From Diabrotica undecimpunctata (Eukaryota > Arthropoda > Insecta > Coleoptera > Chrysomelidae), in assembly GCF_040954645.1 (NCBI RefSeq), contig NC_092806.1, forward strand, positions 21,973,644 to 22,037,643: DNA of 64,000 nucleotides. Reading direction: 5' to 3'. A program made the translations under genes and the position numbers. Every line of letters starts with the position of its first letter. Position 1 is the stretch's first letter. Below are positions 42,270-54,597 of the stretch, one piece after another. The notes beneath the pieces are model-generated. The model was not told where the DNA came from. It did not search any database and saw nothing but the letters and a program-made list of their open reading frames with translations.

Positions 42270-44150
42270 AGTTTAAATCCTGTTAAGAGAAGTTGCAAAA
42301 ATCTTTGACACAAATGAGAAAAACAATTTTTCCTAATGGTCACTGCCTTGTCTTCATCCAAAACTTTTTAAACAACAGATCATTTCAAGTGAAAATAAAT
42401 AATATTTTTTCAAATATTTATCGTTTGGAAAATGGTAAACCCCAAGGATCCGTGCTCAGTCCAACATTATTTCTAGTGGCAATAAATGATATAATTAAAA
42501 ATATTCAAGCACCCTTACAAGCCCGTTTATACGCTGACGACCTAGTGGTTTCTAATAAAGGCAAAAATATTTCCTTAATGTCCTTAATTCTTCAAAACTT
42601 TTTAGATACTTTTAAAAATTGGTCCTTACAGGTTTTCAATTTTCAATAGAAGGAGTTGTATTCTCTTCAAGCTCCTTGCCACAACCCCCAACTCTGAGAA
42701 TCTATGAGAAACAGCTGGAGTTTAGAGATCATCACAAATTATTGGGTTTAATCTTTGATTCAAAGCTTAGAAGGAAAGATTACATCTCACAACTCATTAT
42801 TTTCTGTAATAAAAGATTAAATGTGTTAAGATCTCTTCGTAACAAGAACTGGGGCTCAGACCAATCCATTCTACTTCTTTTGTATAAACCTTTAATACCT
42901 TCTAAACTAGATTATGGAGCATTTGCCAATTCTACTGCTAATCAGTCTCTTCTTAAATCATTAGATGTCATTCATAATAAAAGTCTTAGATTAATTACAG
43001 GGGCTTTTCCAACTTCCCCGGTACCCAGCATTTATGCTCTTTTAGGAGAACCACCGCTACATCACCGTCGCATGTTCCTCGCCCTATCACATGCAGCCTC
43101 AGTCGCTTGTAATATTTCAAAACCAATATATCAAAATACTTTTACAAATAAATATGTAAACAAATTCCAAGATATTCGCTATACTAAAAAACCATATTAC
43201 GAAAGAATTAAATTCATACTTCAAAATATAAACACTAATTTTTCGGAGGTTTTCTCCTTGGAAATTAAATACTCTGAGTCTTGGCTGATCGATTTACCAA
43301 TCTGTGATACATCTCTGGCCTATTTCGATAAATCCAGTACAAACAATTCCCTTATTCGGCTAAAGTTCGAAGCCCTCTTAGAAGAGTACCCTGACTATCA
43401 CGCATCAATCGTTTCCCTAGAAAACAATCTTCTTTTCTATCTACCCCCAGTATGTAGTACATATTTAGCTGAGCTCTACGCCGTTGCTGTAAAACTTTTT
43501 AACGAGCTTACCTTCACAAAAGCCCTGATCATAACAGGTTCCCGTAGCTCTCTAAACTCATTAAAACATATTTTTCCGAAACATCCTTTTGAAAAGTTAC
43601 TAAAATACCAGTTTTTCCAAGTTCATCAACATGAAACAAGAGTTTAATTTTTGTGGGTACCCTCACACGTCGGAATAACGGAAAACGAAAAAGCTGACAG
43701 GACAGTACATATAGTGTTGTGTTTGTGGCGAAATGAGTGATTTCAAACTAATTGAAGCTGAATAAGATCAAGAGTAATGTTTTCCAGTGGATTCCATCGT
43801 CGCTTAAGAGGCGTGAACAAATCGTGCTTCAGCGTCTACGTCTAAGACATACCAAGCACACTCTTACCTTTTCACATAGAATAACCCACTAATATGTGAT
43901 CAGTGTAACGTTAGATTAACAGTTTTTAATAAATTGTGATAAATATGATCAAGAAAGACATCGTTACAATATCTCGAACTCACTAGCAAAAACTCTAGGT
44001 CAGGAGTGTTCCTATGATAATAAACTTAAATATCTAAGATCTTTAAACATTTTCTATAATCTGTAGTTATTTAATTTTCTTATTTATTTTTTGTTATAAC
44101 CTTTTGGTGGATGTAACTTTTTTTCTAATAAAAAAAATTCTTCCTAATCT
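42270..44150 (+). mobile_element. I-clade-like LINE with RNase H, 5' truncated
   Basis: RT (42293-42649) contains FLNNRSFQVKINN, LENGKPQGSVLSPTLFLVAI and ARLYADDLVV, with intact catalytic Asp. After a frame change, 42619-43647 gives HHKLLGLIFDSKLRRKDYIS, LLLLYKPLIPSKLDYGA, NKSLRLITGAFPTSPVPSIY and LGEPPLHHRRMFLAL. An RNase H domain follows: TYLAELYAVAV holds its Glu, but the TDS position reads ITGSRSS, so a catalytic Asp is lost. In another frame comes WVPSHVGITENEKAD (near 43655-43700), with the terminal His/Asp region. The remaining C-terminus (KRREQIVLQRLRLRHTK near 43800) is broken. It ends in an A-rich tail near 44135. RNase H after RT is typical of the I clade. 5' half absent. Confidence 0.85.
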
Positions 44151-44959
44151 TAATCGTTGTATTTTGTACTAATTTGCTTTAATATTTCTCATAGATATTT
44201 ATCATTCTAATTTACTATTTCCGTTTAATCGTTGTTCAGATTCAATCTGATTATCTGATCTGATTCCTGATTAAGGACTCTGCATAACCTTCAATAAACC
44301 GGGTCATTGTCCGTCTGTCTGACCGACTGGCCCTTTTTTCATCCATCCATCTGCCCCTTTGTGCGATAATTCTAGCCTAGAATCTTAAAATTTAGCACAT
44401 AAGATTTTCTAACGTAACAGAAAATTGGAATGTAAGAAAATCTTAAGTTTTATTTCTCCCTCTGCTTTTCTCTCGTATACTTAGTGTTCGAAATTCTCAC
44501 AAAATAGTCTATAAATAGTTTTAAAACAAATTTTGCTAATATTTCTTGCAAAATTATAGTACAACTTTTTTATTGAAAATTTAAGTAATTAATTTTTCTG
44601 TGAGGTGAAACTAGCATAGTTCTTAATTTAAAGTAATTACTATTTAAATGGGAATAAGCCACAATTATTGAAGGTTTATTAAAGGTTTATTTACTTTAAT
44701 CTTCAATTGCGCCTTATTATTAAAATAGTAATTTCTTTAAAACGCCACAAGAAATAGTTTCAGAACAATAGTTCTTAATATTTTATCGAAATACCGCAAT
44801 TTTAAAAAAATCAAGCTTTTCTGTACCATAGAATCGGAGATATTGCAAAATTTTTCAGCTCGTTCCAATTTGAAGTTTCATTAAAAAAAACGAAGCTTGG
44901 ACAGGCGGTATTTTACGAGTACCATCACTGTAACCTTTTTACTCCTTATCGGTATAGGC
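44151..44959. other. AT-rich spacer
   Basis: No gene; a short TCTGTCTGACCGACTGG / CATCCATCCATCTG low-complexity stretch near 44310-44350. Confidence 0.4.
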
Positions 44960-44989
44960 TATCCTCTACATGGACCATAAAATTAAGAT

Positions 44990-46863
44990 CTTCTATCTTC
45001 TTCAATTAAGATCTCTATTAAGATCTGTATTTGAATAAACTTATTCGAGTAACAGCGTATATTGCGAGATTCATATTCAATTGTCAATTAAGGCTAAAAG
45101 CAAAAGATTTATGCGATAACGAAAAAAAAATCGGCTTATTTACCAGTACTGAATTAGGAAGCGCACTCGATGTATTAGTAACTCTGGCACAAAGTAGTCT
45201 TTTCCTGAAGACTGAAAGATTAAGTGAGGGTCTAAGATTAAAGAGCAATAGTACTTTATTATCTTTGAATCCATTTTAAAGAATGGTATTATACGAGTGG
45301 GTGGCCGTTTGTAGAAGTCAAACTACGAATATGATGAAAAATATCCAATAATTTTGTCACCTAAACATGTACTAACACGTTTAATTTTAAATTCTGAGGA
45401 TCAACGATTGATGCATTGTGGTCCAACTATGTTGTTGGCTTCGATTAGAGAAAGGTTTTGGTCAATATCCGGACGTAATATTTGTAAGGGAATTGTCAGG
45501 AACTGCATTACATGCATTAGAGCAAAACCTATACCTGGTAATTACATTATGGGAAAATTACCAACTACACGAATCACACAATATTTACCTTTCATTAACA
45601 TAGGAACGGATTTCGCTGGTCCGTTTTTGCTGAAAGATCGATTGACTAGAGGTTCTAAATTAATAAAGAGATATGTATGTATTTGTATATTTATCGACCA
45701 ATTTGTATATTTATCGACCAAAGCTGTGCATCTAGAAGTTACATCGGATCTAATCACTGCTTGTTTTCTAGCTGCCTTTAGACGATTTGTGAGCAGGCGT
45801 GGGAAACCAAGTAAGGTTTATTCGGACAATGGAAAACATATGTAGGTGTGAAGAAAGAGTTACTAAGTCTTAATAACTTATTTAAAAATCAGGCGATTTC
45901 GGAATAGTTTAATAATTACTTTACCGAGCAAGAAATAGATGGCATTCCATACCCTCCAGAGCACCAAATTTTGAAGCGATCTAGGAGGCCAAGGTTAAAA
46001 GTTTTAAATTTTATTTTAAGAGGGTTGTAGGGGAAACACATTTAAATTTAGAATAATTTCATACAGTACTGGTTCAGGTCGAATAAATTCTCGATTCACG
46101 TCCTTTATACCCTATAACATCCTCTCCTGATCAGTTGAATCCTTTGACCCCCGCTCACCTTATTCTGGGAAGAAGTCTAGTTTCGCTGTCAGACAAAGAT
46201 GTCAATCAGATATCAAAAAATCGTCTCAAGCATTTCGAGCGATTATAAAAAATTATCCAGCATTTTTGGAGAAGATTTCCATCTACTCTCAGAATATCTT
46301 GCTGAACTACAAATCAGAAGCAAGTAGAAGCAGCATTCGAAGAGAACCGTACAACAAGAGGATATTGTGCAAGTGATAGATGAACGCCAAAGTTGAAGAA
46401 GTTCATCCAGGAACTGTTGAAGCAGTGCGGGTAGTAACAATCCGCATGAACAATAAAATGTTTAAACGACCCGTATCCAAACTTTGTGTACTACCGACTG
46501 AAGCGTGAAGCCCAGGACATGGTTGAAAGTGTTAACACGTTTCAAGGCGGCCGGTATGTTGAGGAGATATAAAACATAAGTGCAGTTGCAGTTGGAGCGG
46601 GAGCAGTTGTCCACACCCATTTCTTATGGCTGAACGGATAGCGCTGACAGCAAATGCACAGCTGCAGAGACAATGACAAGATGACGATGAGAAATTTAAC
46701 AATGTAGATGTAGATTTGTTTGTACAATTGTTTATTGCATTTTTTAATAGAAAATAAAAATAAATCAAGTGTATTAGTTTTTTATACAAGCGATTAACCA
46801 ACCAAGCGATTATTATAAAACATTTATAAATTACTACAAAAATAAGTGTTTTTTGCAATTATC
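44990..46863 (+). mobile_element. BEL/Pao element 3' half with LTR
   Basis: The linker after RNase H (45031-45279) has LIRVTAYIARFIFN, GLFTSTELGSALDVLV and LKSNSTLLSLNPF. Integrase (45354-45845) has GRNICKGIVRNCITCIRAKP with its Cys pair, MGKLPTTRITQYLPFINIG, TDFAGPFLLKD, a YLSTKAVHLEVTSDLITACF block and KVYSDNG. These give the first two catalytic Asp. Further frames carry LNPLTPAHLILGRSLVSLSD (near 46140) and, at the pol end, EVHPGTVEAVRVVTIRMNNK and KLCVLPTEA, stop at about 46508. That succession is diagnostic of BEL/Pao. Stops and frameshifts abound, and the gag-pro-RT half is missing. Confidence 0.88.
46557..46863 (+). repeat. Probable 3' LTR of BEL/Pao element
   Basis: Follows a purine-rich TTTCAAGGCGGCCGG tract (46540-46554) that could be the polypurine tract. 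Starts TGTTGAGGAGATATAAAACA, which offers a TATA-like box, and contains AATAAAAATAAA polyadenylation-like sequence (46753). The end near ATCA at 46863 is a guess, because no partner LTR exists in the window. Confidence 0.6.
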
Positions 46864-48054
46864 ACGGTCAATTGTTTATGTATATTAATTAAGAAATTCG
46901 AACATTGAACAAATTGAAACAATTTTCCCTAAAATGTATAAGAATCGTAAGAAATGAAGGAAAAAAATTAATTTCCTCACATTTTATGATTATTTAACAA
47001 CAACAGAGCAAAATCGGCTGTATGACTTCAGAGATTTGTCATTAACGATTAGTCTTATACTTTTTAAAACCTTCGAAACATGTATAAGATATTTTCAGCT
47101 TTTTTTCCTTTACTGGCCTAATAACTTAAAAACTGCGAAAGAGTGTATGAAGCTTTCTCTTGATTCAAAATGACAGTGTCATATGCACTTTGATTGTTGG
47201 AAAAACTATAGTACAAAATACATACTTTTCTTAAAAAACTAACTGTAAATAACGTTACTTAACCATCATTTAAGAATCCAATTTACAAAATAAATTGAAG
47301 TACCCATACAACATCAACATTAATTTCTTGATAATGGTTTCAAGGTACTCTTAAAAAACTCGAGATGAAAGATAGGAGAATAATAAGCTATCGTACGAAA
47401 ATTAATCACCAGTAAATCAAATCGTTAATAAACGTTTACAGGCGTAGCTTAATCAATAATCTTGAAACATTTCCCAGCCCTTTAACACTCACAATCTACA
47501 TCCACGAGGTTATTTATTATTTATCCCCGTAAAATAAATTTTTACCGCCCATGTTTATCTCATGAACTAATCACTCATTTTGACATTACAGGACCGAACT
47601 AATCTTTTTCTTTTGTCATGAAAAATTAAAAAGACCGACAAACCTTACAGACACTTCGCTGGGTGCTTCGATTATTGCAATAATTGAGTATAATAAAAAT
47701 CGTGAGGTAAAAATTTTATAATAATATGATTCGAAAGTTTTATATGATTCGAAAACTAATCGAAGAAAAGAAAATTTTAAAAACGAAATATCTCATATTA
47801 AAAGATAGAAAATAGATCCTCAATTTTCTATTAAAAATATAAAGAATTTTAAAGAAGTGAAATATCTAGGGATAAATATTGTTTTCTGTATTTACCTCTG
47901 TGGGTTTTATCCCTTAAAAATCTCCAGTAAATCCTAAGGGTCCTTATTAAAATATTATGTACAGCTAGATTACCGAAAGTGCAGAATAACGTACAGAGAT
48001 ATGAGTTTTCCTAATAAAAAATGTGTAACGTCTTTTTTTAATTTTTTATTCTTT
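46864..48054. other. AT-rich spacer
   Basis: No gene. A tiny NFKEVKYLGINI stretch (about 47845-47880) resembles an isolated LINE RT motif. 47516-47580 is a diverged copy of 53383-53455. Confidence 0.4.
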
Positions 48055-49270
48055 TTTGCCAGAAGAATACCAAAAGAATGGAAGAAGGGAAGGGAATCAT
48101 AGTGACAATCCCAAAACAAGGAGACTATAAAATATGCAAAAACTACCGAGCAATTAATTTACTGAATGTAACATACAAAGTAATGACTTATACAATTAGA
48201 GACAGACTAACAATATACCTATACAGAACAAAGCATAGGGGATGACCAGTACGGCCTCAGAGAAGGAAGATCCACGATAGGAGCTATACACACACTAAAA
48301 CAAGTGAAAAAAAAAATCATACGAGTACGACGGAGAAGCACATATACTTTTCCAAGACTTTAAACAAGCGTTTGACAAATTGAACAGAAGAAAAATGATC
48401 CCAAACTTACAAGAAAGCAATTTACCAAATAAAATTATAAGAATGATAGGAATGACAATGCGAGATTCCCAAGAAACAATAGATACCGGAAAAAAAAAGA
48501 ACAGAAATAATAAAAATAAAAATTGGAGTAAGATAAGGAGATGTGCTTTCAACGGTACTATTTAATCTATCACTAGACAAGAAGTAAATGAAAATAAAAC
48601 AAAATGCATGGACGCAAGGCAGAAAAAGAAGACACAAATGAGGGAACTGACAACAGATGCACACAATTTCGAAGAGGTTGAAACATTCAAATACTTGGGA
48701 GTACCAGTCAACAGAAGAAATGAAAGTGTAGATATAAAAAGAAGAATTCAAGCGTTAAGGGGAATACAGCATTTTATAGAAATAAAAAAATGTATAGAGA
48801 TAAGAAAATAAGCCGAAACACAAAAATGAAAATCTACAAAACGACCATAAAACCAATAGTAGTATATGCTGAAAAAACATTCACATTAACAGCAAGAGAA
48901 GAAGACCAATTGAAAGTTTTTAAGAGGAAGATTATCAGAAAAATACTGAGACCAAAGAAAGAAAACGAAGAGGATGCATGACAATGGATAAATCACGAAA
49001 TATAAGAATGGATGGGTCAAGAGAACATAGTTAGAGCAATAAAGGCTCAAAGAATTAGATGGTATGGACACATAATAAGAAGAGCCAGACCTAAACTGAG
49101 ATGGAGACAACAAGTGGAAGAAGACTTAAGGAGTATGGAAATTGGAAATATAGAAAGGTCAATCAAAAAGAGAGAAAATGGAGAAAAGTAGTGGAAATGG
49201 AGAAGTCACACCAGAAACTGTAAAACCAAACCCAGAATGGGATGATATCCCACATAAAAGAAATCTTCAA
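48055..49270 (+). pseudogene. Non-LTR retrotransposon RT relic
   Basis: The plus strand gives RIPKEWKKGKGIIVTIPKQG, CKNYRAINLLNVTYKVM, IRDRLT, LFQDFKQAFDK-like remnants near 48350, and a GD-LSTVLFNL segment near 48540. In 48608-48981 come FKYLGVPVNRRNESVDIKRR, MKIYKTTIKPIVVYAEKTFT and LKVFKRKIIRKILRPKK. RIRWYGHIIRRARPKLRWRQ follows near 49050. All RT blocks can be traced, but the YADD region is deleted and many stops occur. Same broad type as the 59-60.9 kb element. Confidence 0.75.
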
Positions 49271-50534
49271 GTAAAAACAGCTTCAGCTTCTTAGGGAGCG
49301 TATAGCTTGTATTATATTCTTTTTATTTTTCTATTCGTATTCCAACATACGGCACTGCTGAGTATCCCATGTCACTTTGAATCTTTTTTACTGCCTTTAG
49401 TACTTGATAAAAGTATAATATGAATTTCTGTTCTGGGATAAGTACTATAGAAATTGTATCCTCTAAATCGCCTAATTAGAGGTAAAGTTAAAACGCCTAA
49501 TTAGACGCACATACTTTACCCATAAATCTTAATATCTTTTTTAAAATGAATGGATTTCAATGAAATTAGAAAACTTGGCCATGTGTACGAATCGGTACCT
49601 TTCTGAAGAAAGGATAGCCACTTTTGGTGGTGCCTTTTTAGAGAGCAGATGTATCTTTCTCCTATTTATTTTGATTGCGTTAAGTGCAGAAATGTTACTA
49701 CAACAAGTACTTCTATTTAGAAATATATAGCTATAATAATATCTTATAGATAAATACCGATTTATTCTTAGTATTAAAAGAAATCTGCCGAGATTTTTTT
49801 GTTAAATTTTTTATCAGTTTAGAGTCAGTGCTCACCAAAAAGCAGACCAATATTCAACAATTGTAAGTTATACTCTGTTTCACCTTCATGTTACCTGGAT
49901 AACCATGGAAGTTGCTGGATCTTTGGCAAATTCAAAACCATACCTTTGTCACCCGTTGAATCAATTTTAAGTACCAAAGTAATTAAAGGAAGTTACACGC
50001 ATTTTAATAGTGTCATTGCATCTTGATAAACATACTTAATTTAATTCGATAAACACAGTGAGGTTTGTTTTATTTGCAACAAATTAAGTTTTGTTCATTT
50101 TCGAGTTATTTTCCAAATATCGTCAATTGTTAATCAATCATAGTATAAGATTTAAATTAAATTATTAGGTTTAGAGTTTCTCTTAACTCGATTTCTAATT
50201 TAGTAAATATTAGATATTTTGTTTTATTGGAATTTTAATTAACGGTAACAATTTGGTGGGGTTATATTGCAAGATGACCAGGTTTATTGGAGACTCTATC
50301 CATCCATCATCATGCATTATTGAGATCACTACGACCGGTTTATTTCTTCTCAGCGTATAGGAGACCAAATTTTCTTTTTTTTTTTTGGAATTTAAATAAC
50401 GCAGATTTCAGATTCCTACTTATACGAGATAAAAAATCTTGCGGTATTTTCCGTTTATTATTATTATTTTTTTAATGTTCGCAATCACAGTATTTTATCT
50501 TCCACTAATTCTTTGCGGGGGCTTCCACTACAGA
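49271..50534. other. AT-rich spacer
   Basis: No gene recognised. CGCCTAATTAGA occurs twice near 49468 and 49491. Confidence 0.4.
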
Positions 50535-52165
50535 TGGGCAATGACGAGACGAATCTCTTCCTACTTGAGCAACCGGAGTTTCAGAGTTTAAATAGGACAA
50601 GTCCTGTCTGAACTCGGAACTACGGAGGCTGGAGTGCAACATAGAGCAGTCCTGTCACCCCTACTGTACCCAATATTTACCGCAGACGTTACCAGAACAC
50701 CAGGAACACTATTAAGTATGCTTTTATGCCGATGACACTGTAATAGCAATCAAGCCCCGAAATGTAGACATAGTAGTTAACCACCTACAAACCGCGTTGG
50801 TTGAAATGAAGGAATGGAGAATCAGATGGAAAATCGCCATAAACTCCGACAAACCGCAAGCGGTGCTATTGAAAAAGAGATTTTAGCAACTAGAAGAACA
50901 ACTTACTGTACAGAACAGTATAAAAGCAAAATACCTGGGAGTTATTATAGATAAAGGACTTACATTCAAAAAGCACGTAGACGCCATAGTGCAAAAAGCC
51001 AACGTGGCTAAAGCATCCACCAGAGGACTCACAGGTAAAAAAAGCAAACTAAGGACAAAAACCAAAACGAGATTAACAGTATCATACTTCCGATACTTAC
51101 ATATGCATCTCTCGCATGGGGACATAATTGTAATACTACAAAGTCGCGGATTCAAGCAGTTCACAACAGCTGCCTAAGAGAAACTGTCAACATCCCAATA
51201 TATGTAGCAGAATGCTTTATATTCAGGTAACTACAACAGGTCAGGGTGACTGAAATAATAAAAGATAAATCCAGGACAAAATTCACAGAACTGGAAAACC
51301 ACCCTAGTCCCATACTGCGAGAGATCATGAGATATGACGCTTTCCACCATTGGAAACATAAGAGGCCTAAACAACTAATAGCGGAATAAATAAAGGAACC
51401 AAATAAAAGCGAAGTCAAACAAAGTAAAAAGTAGTGAGAAAAAAACAAAATAAATACTGGAAAGAAAATCAAACAGGGAAGCAAACAAAATCACCAGAGA
51501 GAAAAACAACAACCCCAGAGAGAAAAATATACAAACAACAGAGGATAGTTCGTAGCTCTAATAATTCGATAAACACTGCAAATTGTCGCACTGTGTGGGT
51601 CCCAAGGGGGTAAGGACTAAATAAACACCGATAGGACCTTCACATAGACATCCTAAAAAAAATGAACAAAAAATATAAAAAACGGCCTAGGCCAACAAGA
51701 AAAATCTAAAAAACTAACAAAAACCCGGAGAAAGCCAACCACAAAAATAAATAAAAACTAACAAACCCGGGCAACACTTGAGCACCAAGTCTCCGAACCG
51801 GACGTGGTCTGGAGTGGAGACATGATGCCCAAGCAAGCAATTTTAGATTCGTGGACAAGTCACTAGAGGATTACAGGAACAAAGCGCGTCACGCTATTTT
51901 GAATTTTAACCAGTTAGGGAACCATTTTGGAGTTCTATTACCCAAAACTCCCACATGAACAACATTTAGCTGATAGTTGTGCCCCTATCGCGCATCAGAG
52001 CGCTATAGGGGGGAAAGGATGGTCTGGAGCATTGAAGCGCAGTGGAATGACTCCTGTTTTTAATTTGAGTTAATACACGTCGCTCCAATGAATTGTTACA
52101 CCCCAACGTAATTCTTAGGGGTGAACATGTCTTACAGGCTAGGTTTAATTAAATTGCTTGCTTGC
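50535..52165 (+). mobile_element. Jockey-type LINE, copy 2, 5' truncated
   Basis: Starts inside RT: MTRRISSYLSNRSFRV, QVLSELGTTEAGVQ, AVLSPLLYPIFTADVTRTPG, then after a frameshift FYADDTVIAIKPRN. KAKYLGVIIDKGLTFKKHVD and KSKLRTKTKTRLT follow (50920-51080), then a C-terminal KFTELENHPSPILREIMRY near 51270. The 3'UTR matches copy 1 through to the TTGCTTGC tail near 52155 and preserves the uninterrupted site of the 6.9-kb RTE insertion. It also carries about 85 bp, with a GC-rich hairpin at 51982-52011, that copy 1 lacks. Confidence 0.87.
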
Positions 52166-52679
52166 ATAAGGAATAATATCTTGTGTGTGATCATAAAGTT
52201 ATTATTCCGTACATTCGGTAACGGTAGTATAGCTCTTATTCTTAAAACCGTATTGGGCATCCTAACCTTGTACATCCTCTGGACGTGCCCTAACTTCATC
52301 ATCTTAACAAAATTAGTATTATTTCGCTTATCATGTAATAAGTTCTTTAGTTCATCAGTTGTTTATTTGTACTAATTTTTCACCGGTCTTCAATAACTGT
52401 TTCCGCGAATATTTCGATCAATAATTTTTTCTCTCACGACTTAATGTGCTGTCCTCTGATTTTATCATTCGCTAAGCAGCGAATTATAAGAGGAGGAAGA
52501 ACTTTTGGAGTCCTGCAGAAACTAATAAAAAAAGGGCAGTAATCCAACTCATGATAGAACAACCAATGAGCCTCTAAGGAATGCTGAGTTATATATTAGC
52601 CAAAATATGTTGAAAATGCACGGGAGCTGAGTGTGTTATGAAAAATCTTTTGGGGATTTAAGGTAGCAGCCAACAATTG
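52166..52679. other. Spacer
   Basis: No gene recognised; the frame at 52121-52375 begins in the LINE tail and has no motif. Confidence 0.35.
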
Positions 52680-52985
52680 TTGGAAGACACGAACAAATGC
52701 AGAAATTAACCAGATTGTTAGATCAATAAAAATGAGCTGACTTACTTACCTGACGTGAATAGCAGATGGAGGAATGTGCCAACGATTCCTCTTTTAGAGA
52801 TGAAAGAAATAATAGCTGTCGAACACCAAAAAATTGACTTAAACCATCTCAGAAAGATCTAGGAAAACTAGTAATAAAAAAACTGAAGACAAAAGCGGCT
52901 ATTGACAGAAAAAAGTGGAGAAAATCAGTAGAACAATCATTTGCCAACTAAATCCTGTAGAGTCAGGTTTTAGCCTAGTTTATTT
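52680..52985 (+). pseudogene. Possible LINE post-RT tail relic
   Basis: The plus strand reads RTNAEINQIVRSIKMS, LNHLRKI and AAIDRKKWRKSVEQSFAN near its end. This resembles the extreme C-terminal helix and DRxxWR block of endonuclease-RT LINEs. Heavily eroded; low certainty. Confidence 0.4.
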
Positions 52986-54057
52986 TAAACTAAAATTGTG
53001 GTTAGTTCATAATAAAAATAGTAAATCGTATTAAAATGTCACAAAAGTGTCTCATATTTTAATATATATTTTGTAGTGCTGTTGTTTATTTCTGACACAG
53101 GTTTTATTGTATCGCTAATTGCTATTTTCAGAATTCTACTATTCTATTTAGTTTGTATTATTTCTTATCCTTTTATGAACTTAAAAAATAAAAAAAATGA
53201 AGGTAGTTACTTAGTTGTATTGTTTTGTTTTCCCTGGTTGTATATTTAAAACTCTATATAATCTTGTGTAATTTTAATTAAAGTAAATTCATTAGTAGTT
53301 TGATAAATTGCTCCAGACCTCTAAGGGGCTAGTTGTTCTCTGGTGGGCTGTCAATGCCCATGACAAATTCGCGCCATACTGACTATTTATCCCCCATGTG
53401 AAATAAATTTTAAAACAACCGCCCGTGCTTATCTGATGGTAAGTATCACTCATTTCTTGTTTGCCCAATGGTGCCAACCTGGCCAGATGAAACGCCATCA
53501 CCACGCCTTATAATTACGACTTTCCGACTAAATGAGCTCGCTGTCAGCTAGCACCTTCATTTGTCTTAGAGGAAAGACTTGGCAGGCGCGATCCTTATCA
53601 TTAATGATGATGTATCGCCTTCTCTCTCACACCTACATGGTTTAGTAGCAGGTACACGACCATCAACATAAGTACTTGTCATTTCGGGTTCATAAAAATA
53701 ACTCAACTGCTTCGGTGCTAATTCTCTGTTTCTGAAGGAAATGTCCCACAGGTAATCAGTCAGTTCAGTTGTAACTATGCTAGGGGAGAGTAGTTAAATA
53801 AAACAAATCAATTCCGGATTTTATTCAGTAATAAATGTATCTATTTTCCGGAAATAAAATTTCTAATGAAAAAGATTCTCGGGAACTTGAAACAAGCCAA
53901 TATGTTCTTATTAAGGAATACTTATGTTTTGAAAAATCCTTCGGACTATTATGAGAATTAAAAACTGTATCTTTCACAAACTATCGAACTTGACTTGTCA
54001 AACAGTTTTATCATTCATAGATCTATATGTAGAGATAATAAATATATTTAGACGGTT
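52986..54057. other. Spacer with a dispersed-repeat copy
   Basis: 53383-53455 (ATTTATCCCC...ATAAATTTT...CCGCCC...TTATCT...ATCACTCATTT) is a diverged copy of 47516-47580. No gene recognised. Confidence 0.45.
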
Positions 54058-54150
54058 GCGTTTGGATTTAATTTGAGTCTCTTACACATGTTTCTGGGTC
54101 TACCCGTCATCAGAGAGACTTGCAAGAAGACTCAAACCAAATCAAAACGC
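54058..54150 (-). ncRNA. Candidate type-I hammerhead ribozyme
   Basis: On the minus strand: distal helix I (54150-54132 with 54076-54058, 19 bp mostly paired with G-U wobbles), a 12-nt one-sided internal loop (54131-54120), and proximal helix I GTCTCT/AGAGAC. The core follows: CTGATGA (54113-54107), stem II CGGGTAGACCCA, GAAAC (54094-54090), a two-base helix III AC-ATGT-GT, and A as the expected cleavage-site residue before AGAGAC. This is the layout of the minimal-helix-III hammerheads of Penelope-like elements and retrozymes. The C-A apposition closing stem II departs from the usual pair. No coding part of a host element adjoins it. Confidence 0.72.
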
Positions 54151-54597
54151 ACCGGCTCGTATGGCAATTATAACAAAATAATTACCAGAGTATGCTTTTA
54201 GCGACCTCTAACGAGGGAATATATTTTATATATGTAAATAATTCTGAAGTGGTCATATTCTGTGAGGTCAAAGGGATTTTAATTATAACCACAATTTGGC
54301 CGAAAAGTGACTCTTGCAGTGAAATTTCCTTTAGAAAATTTAACCGAAATTAACAAGATTTATAATGGGCAGTTCACAGTTTCAAAAGAAATTGATATGT
54401 CTTTATAATATTTTAAGTTTTTTAAATATGTTTTATATAAAATATTTATCTTGTTTAAAAAATAATCACCCGATTCCAATTTTTTCCACGCTACATATCA
54501 TAAAAGTTTCCTGAGAGTTTTTTTAATAAACATTTCGAGTTATATCTTACAATATGCCGTTAGCAGAATCTAGTGTTTATTTTGGATATACCTCTGC

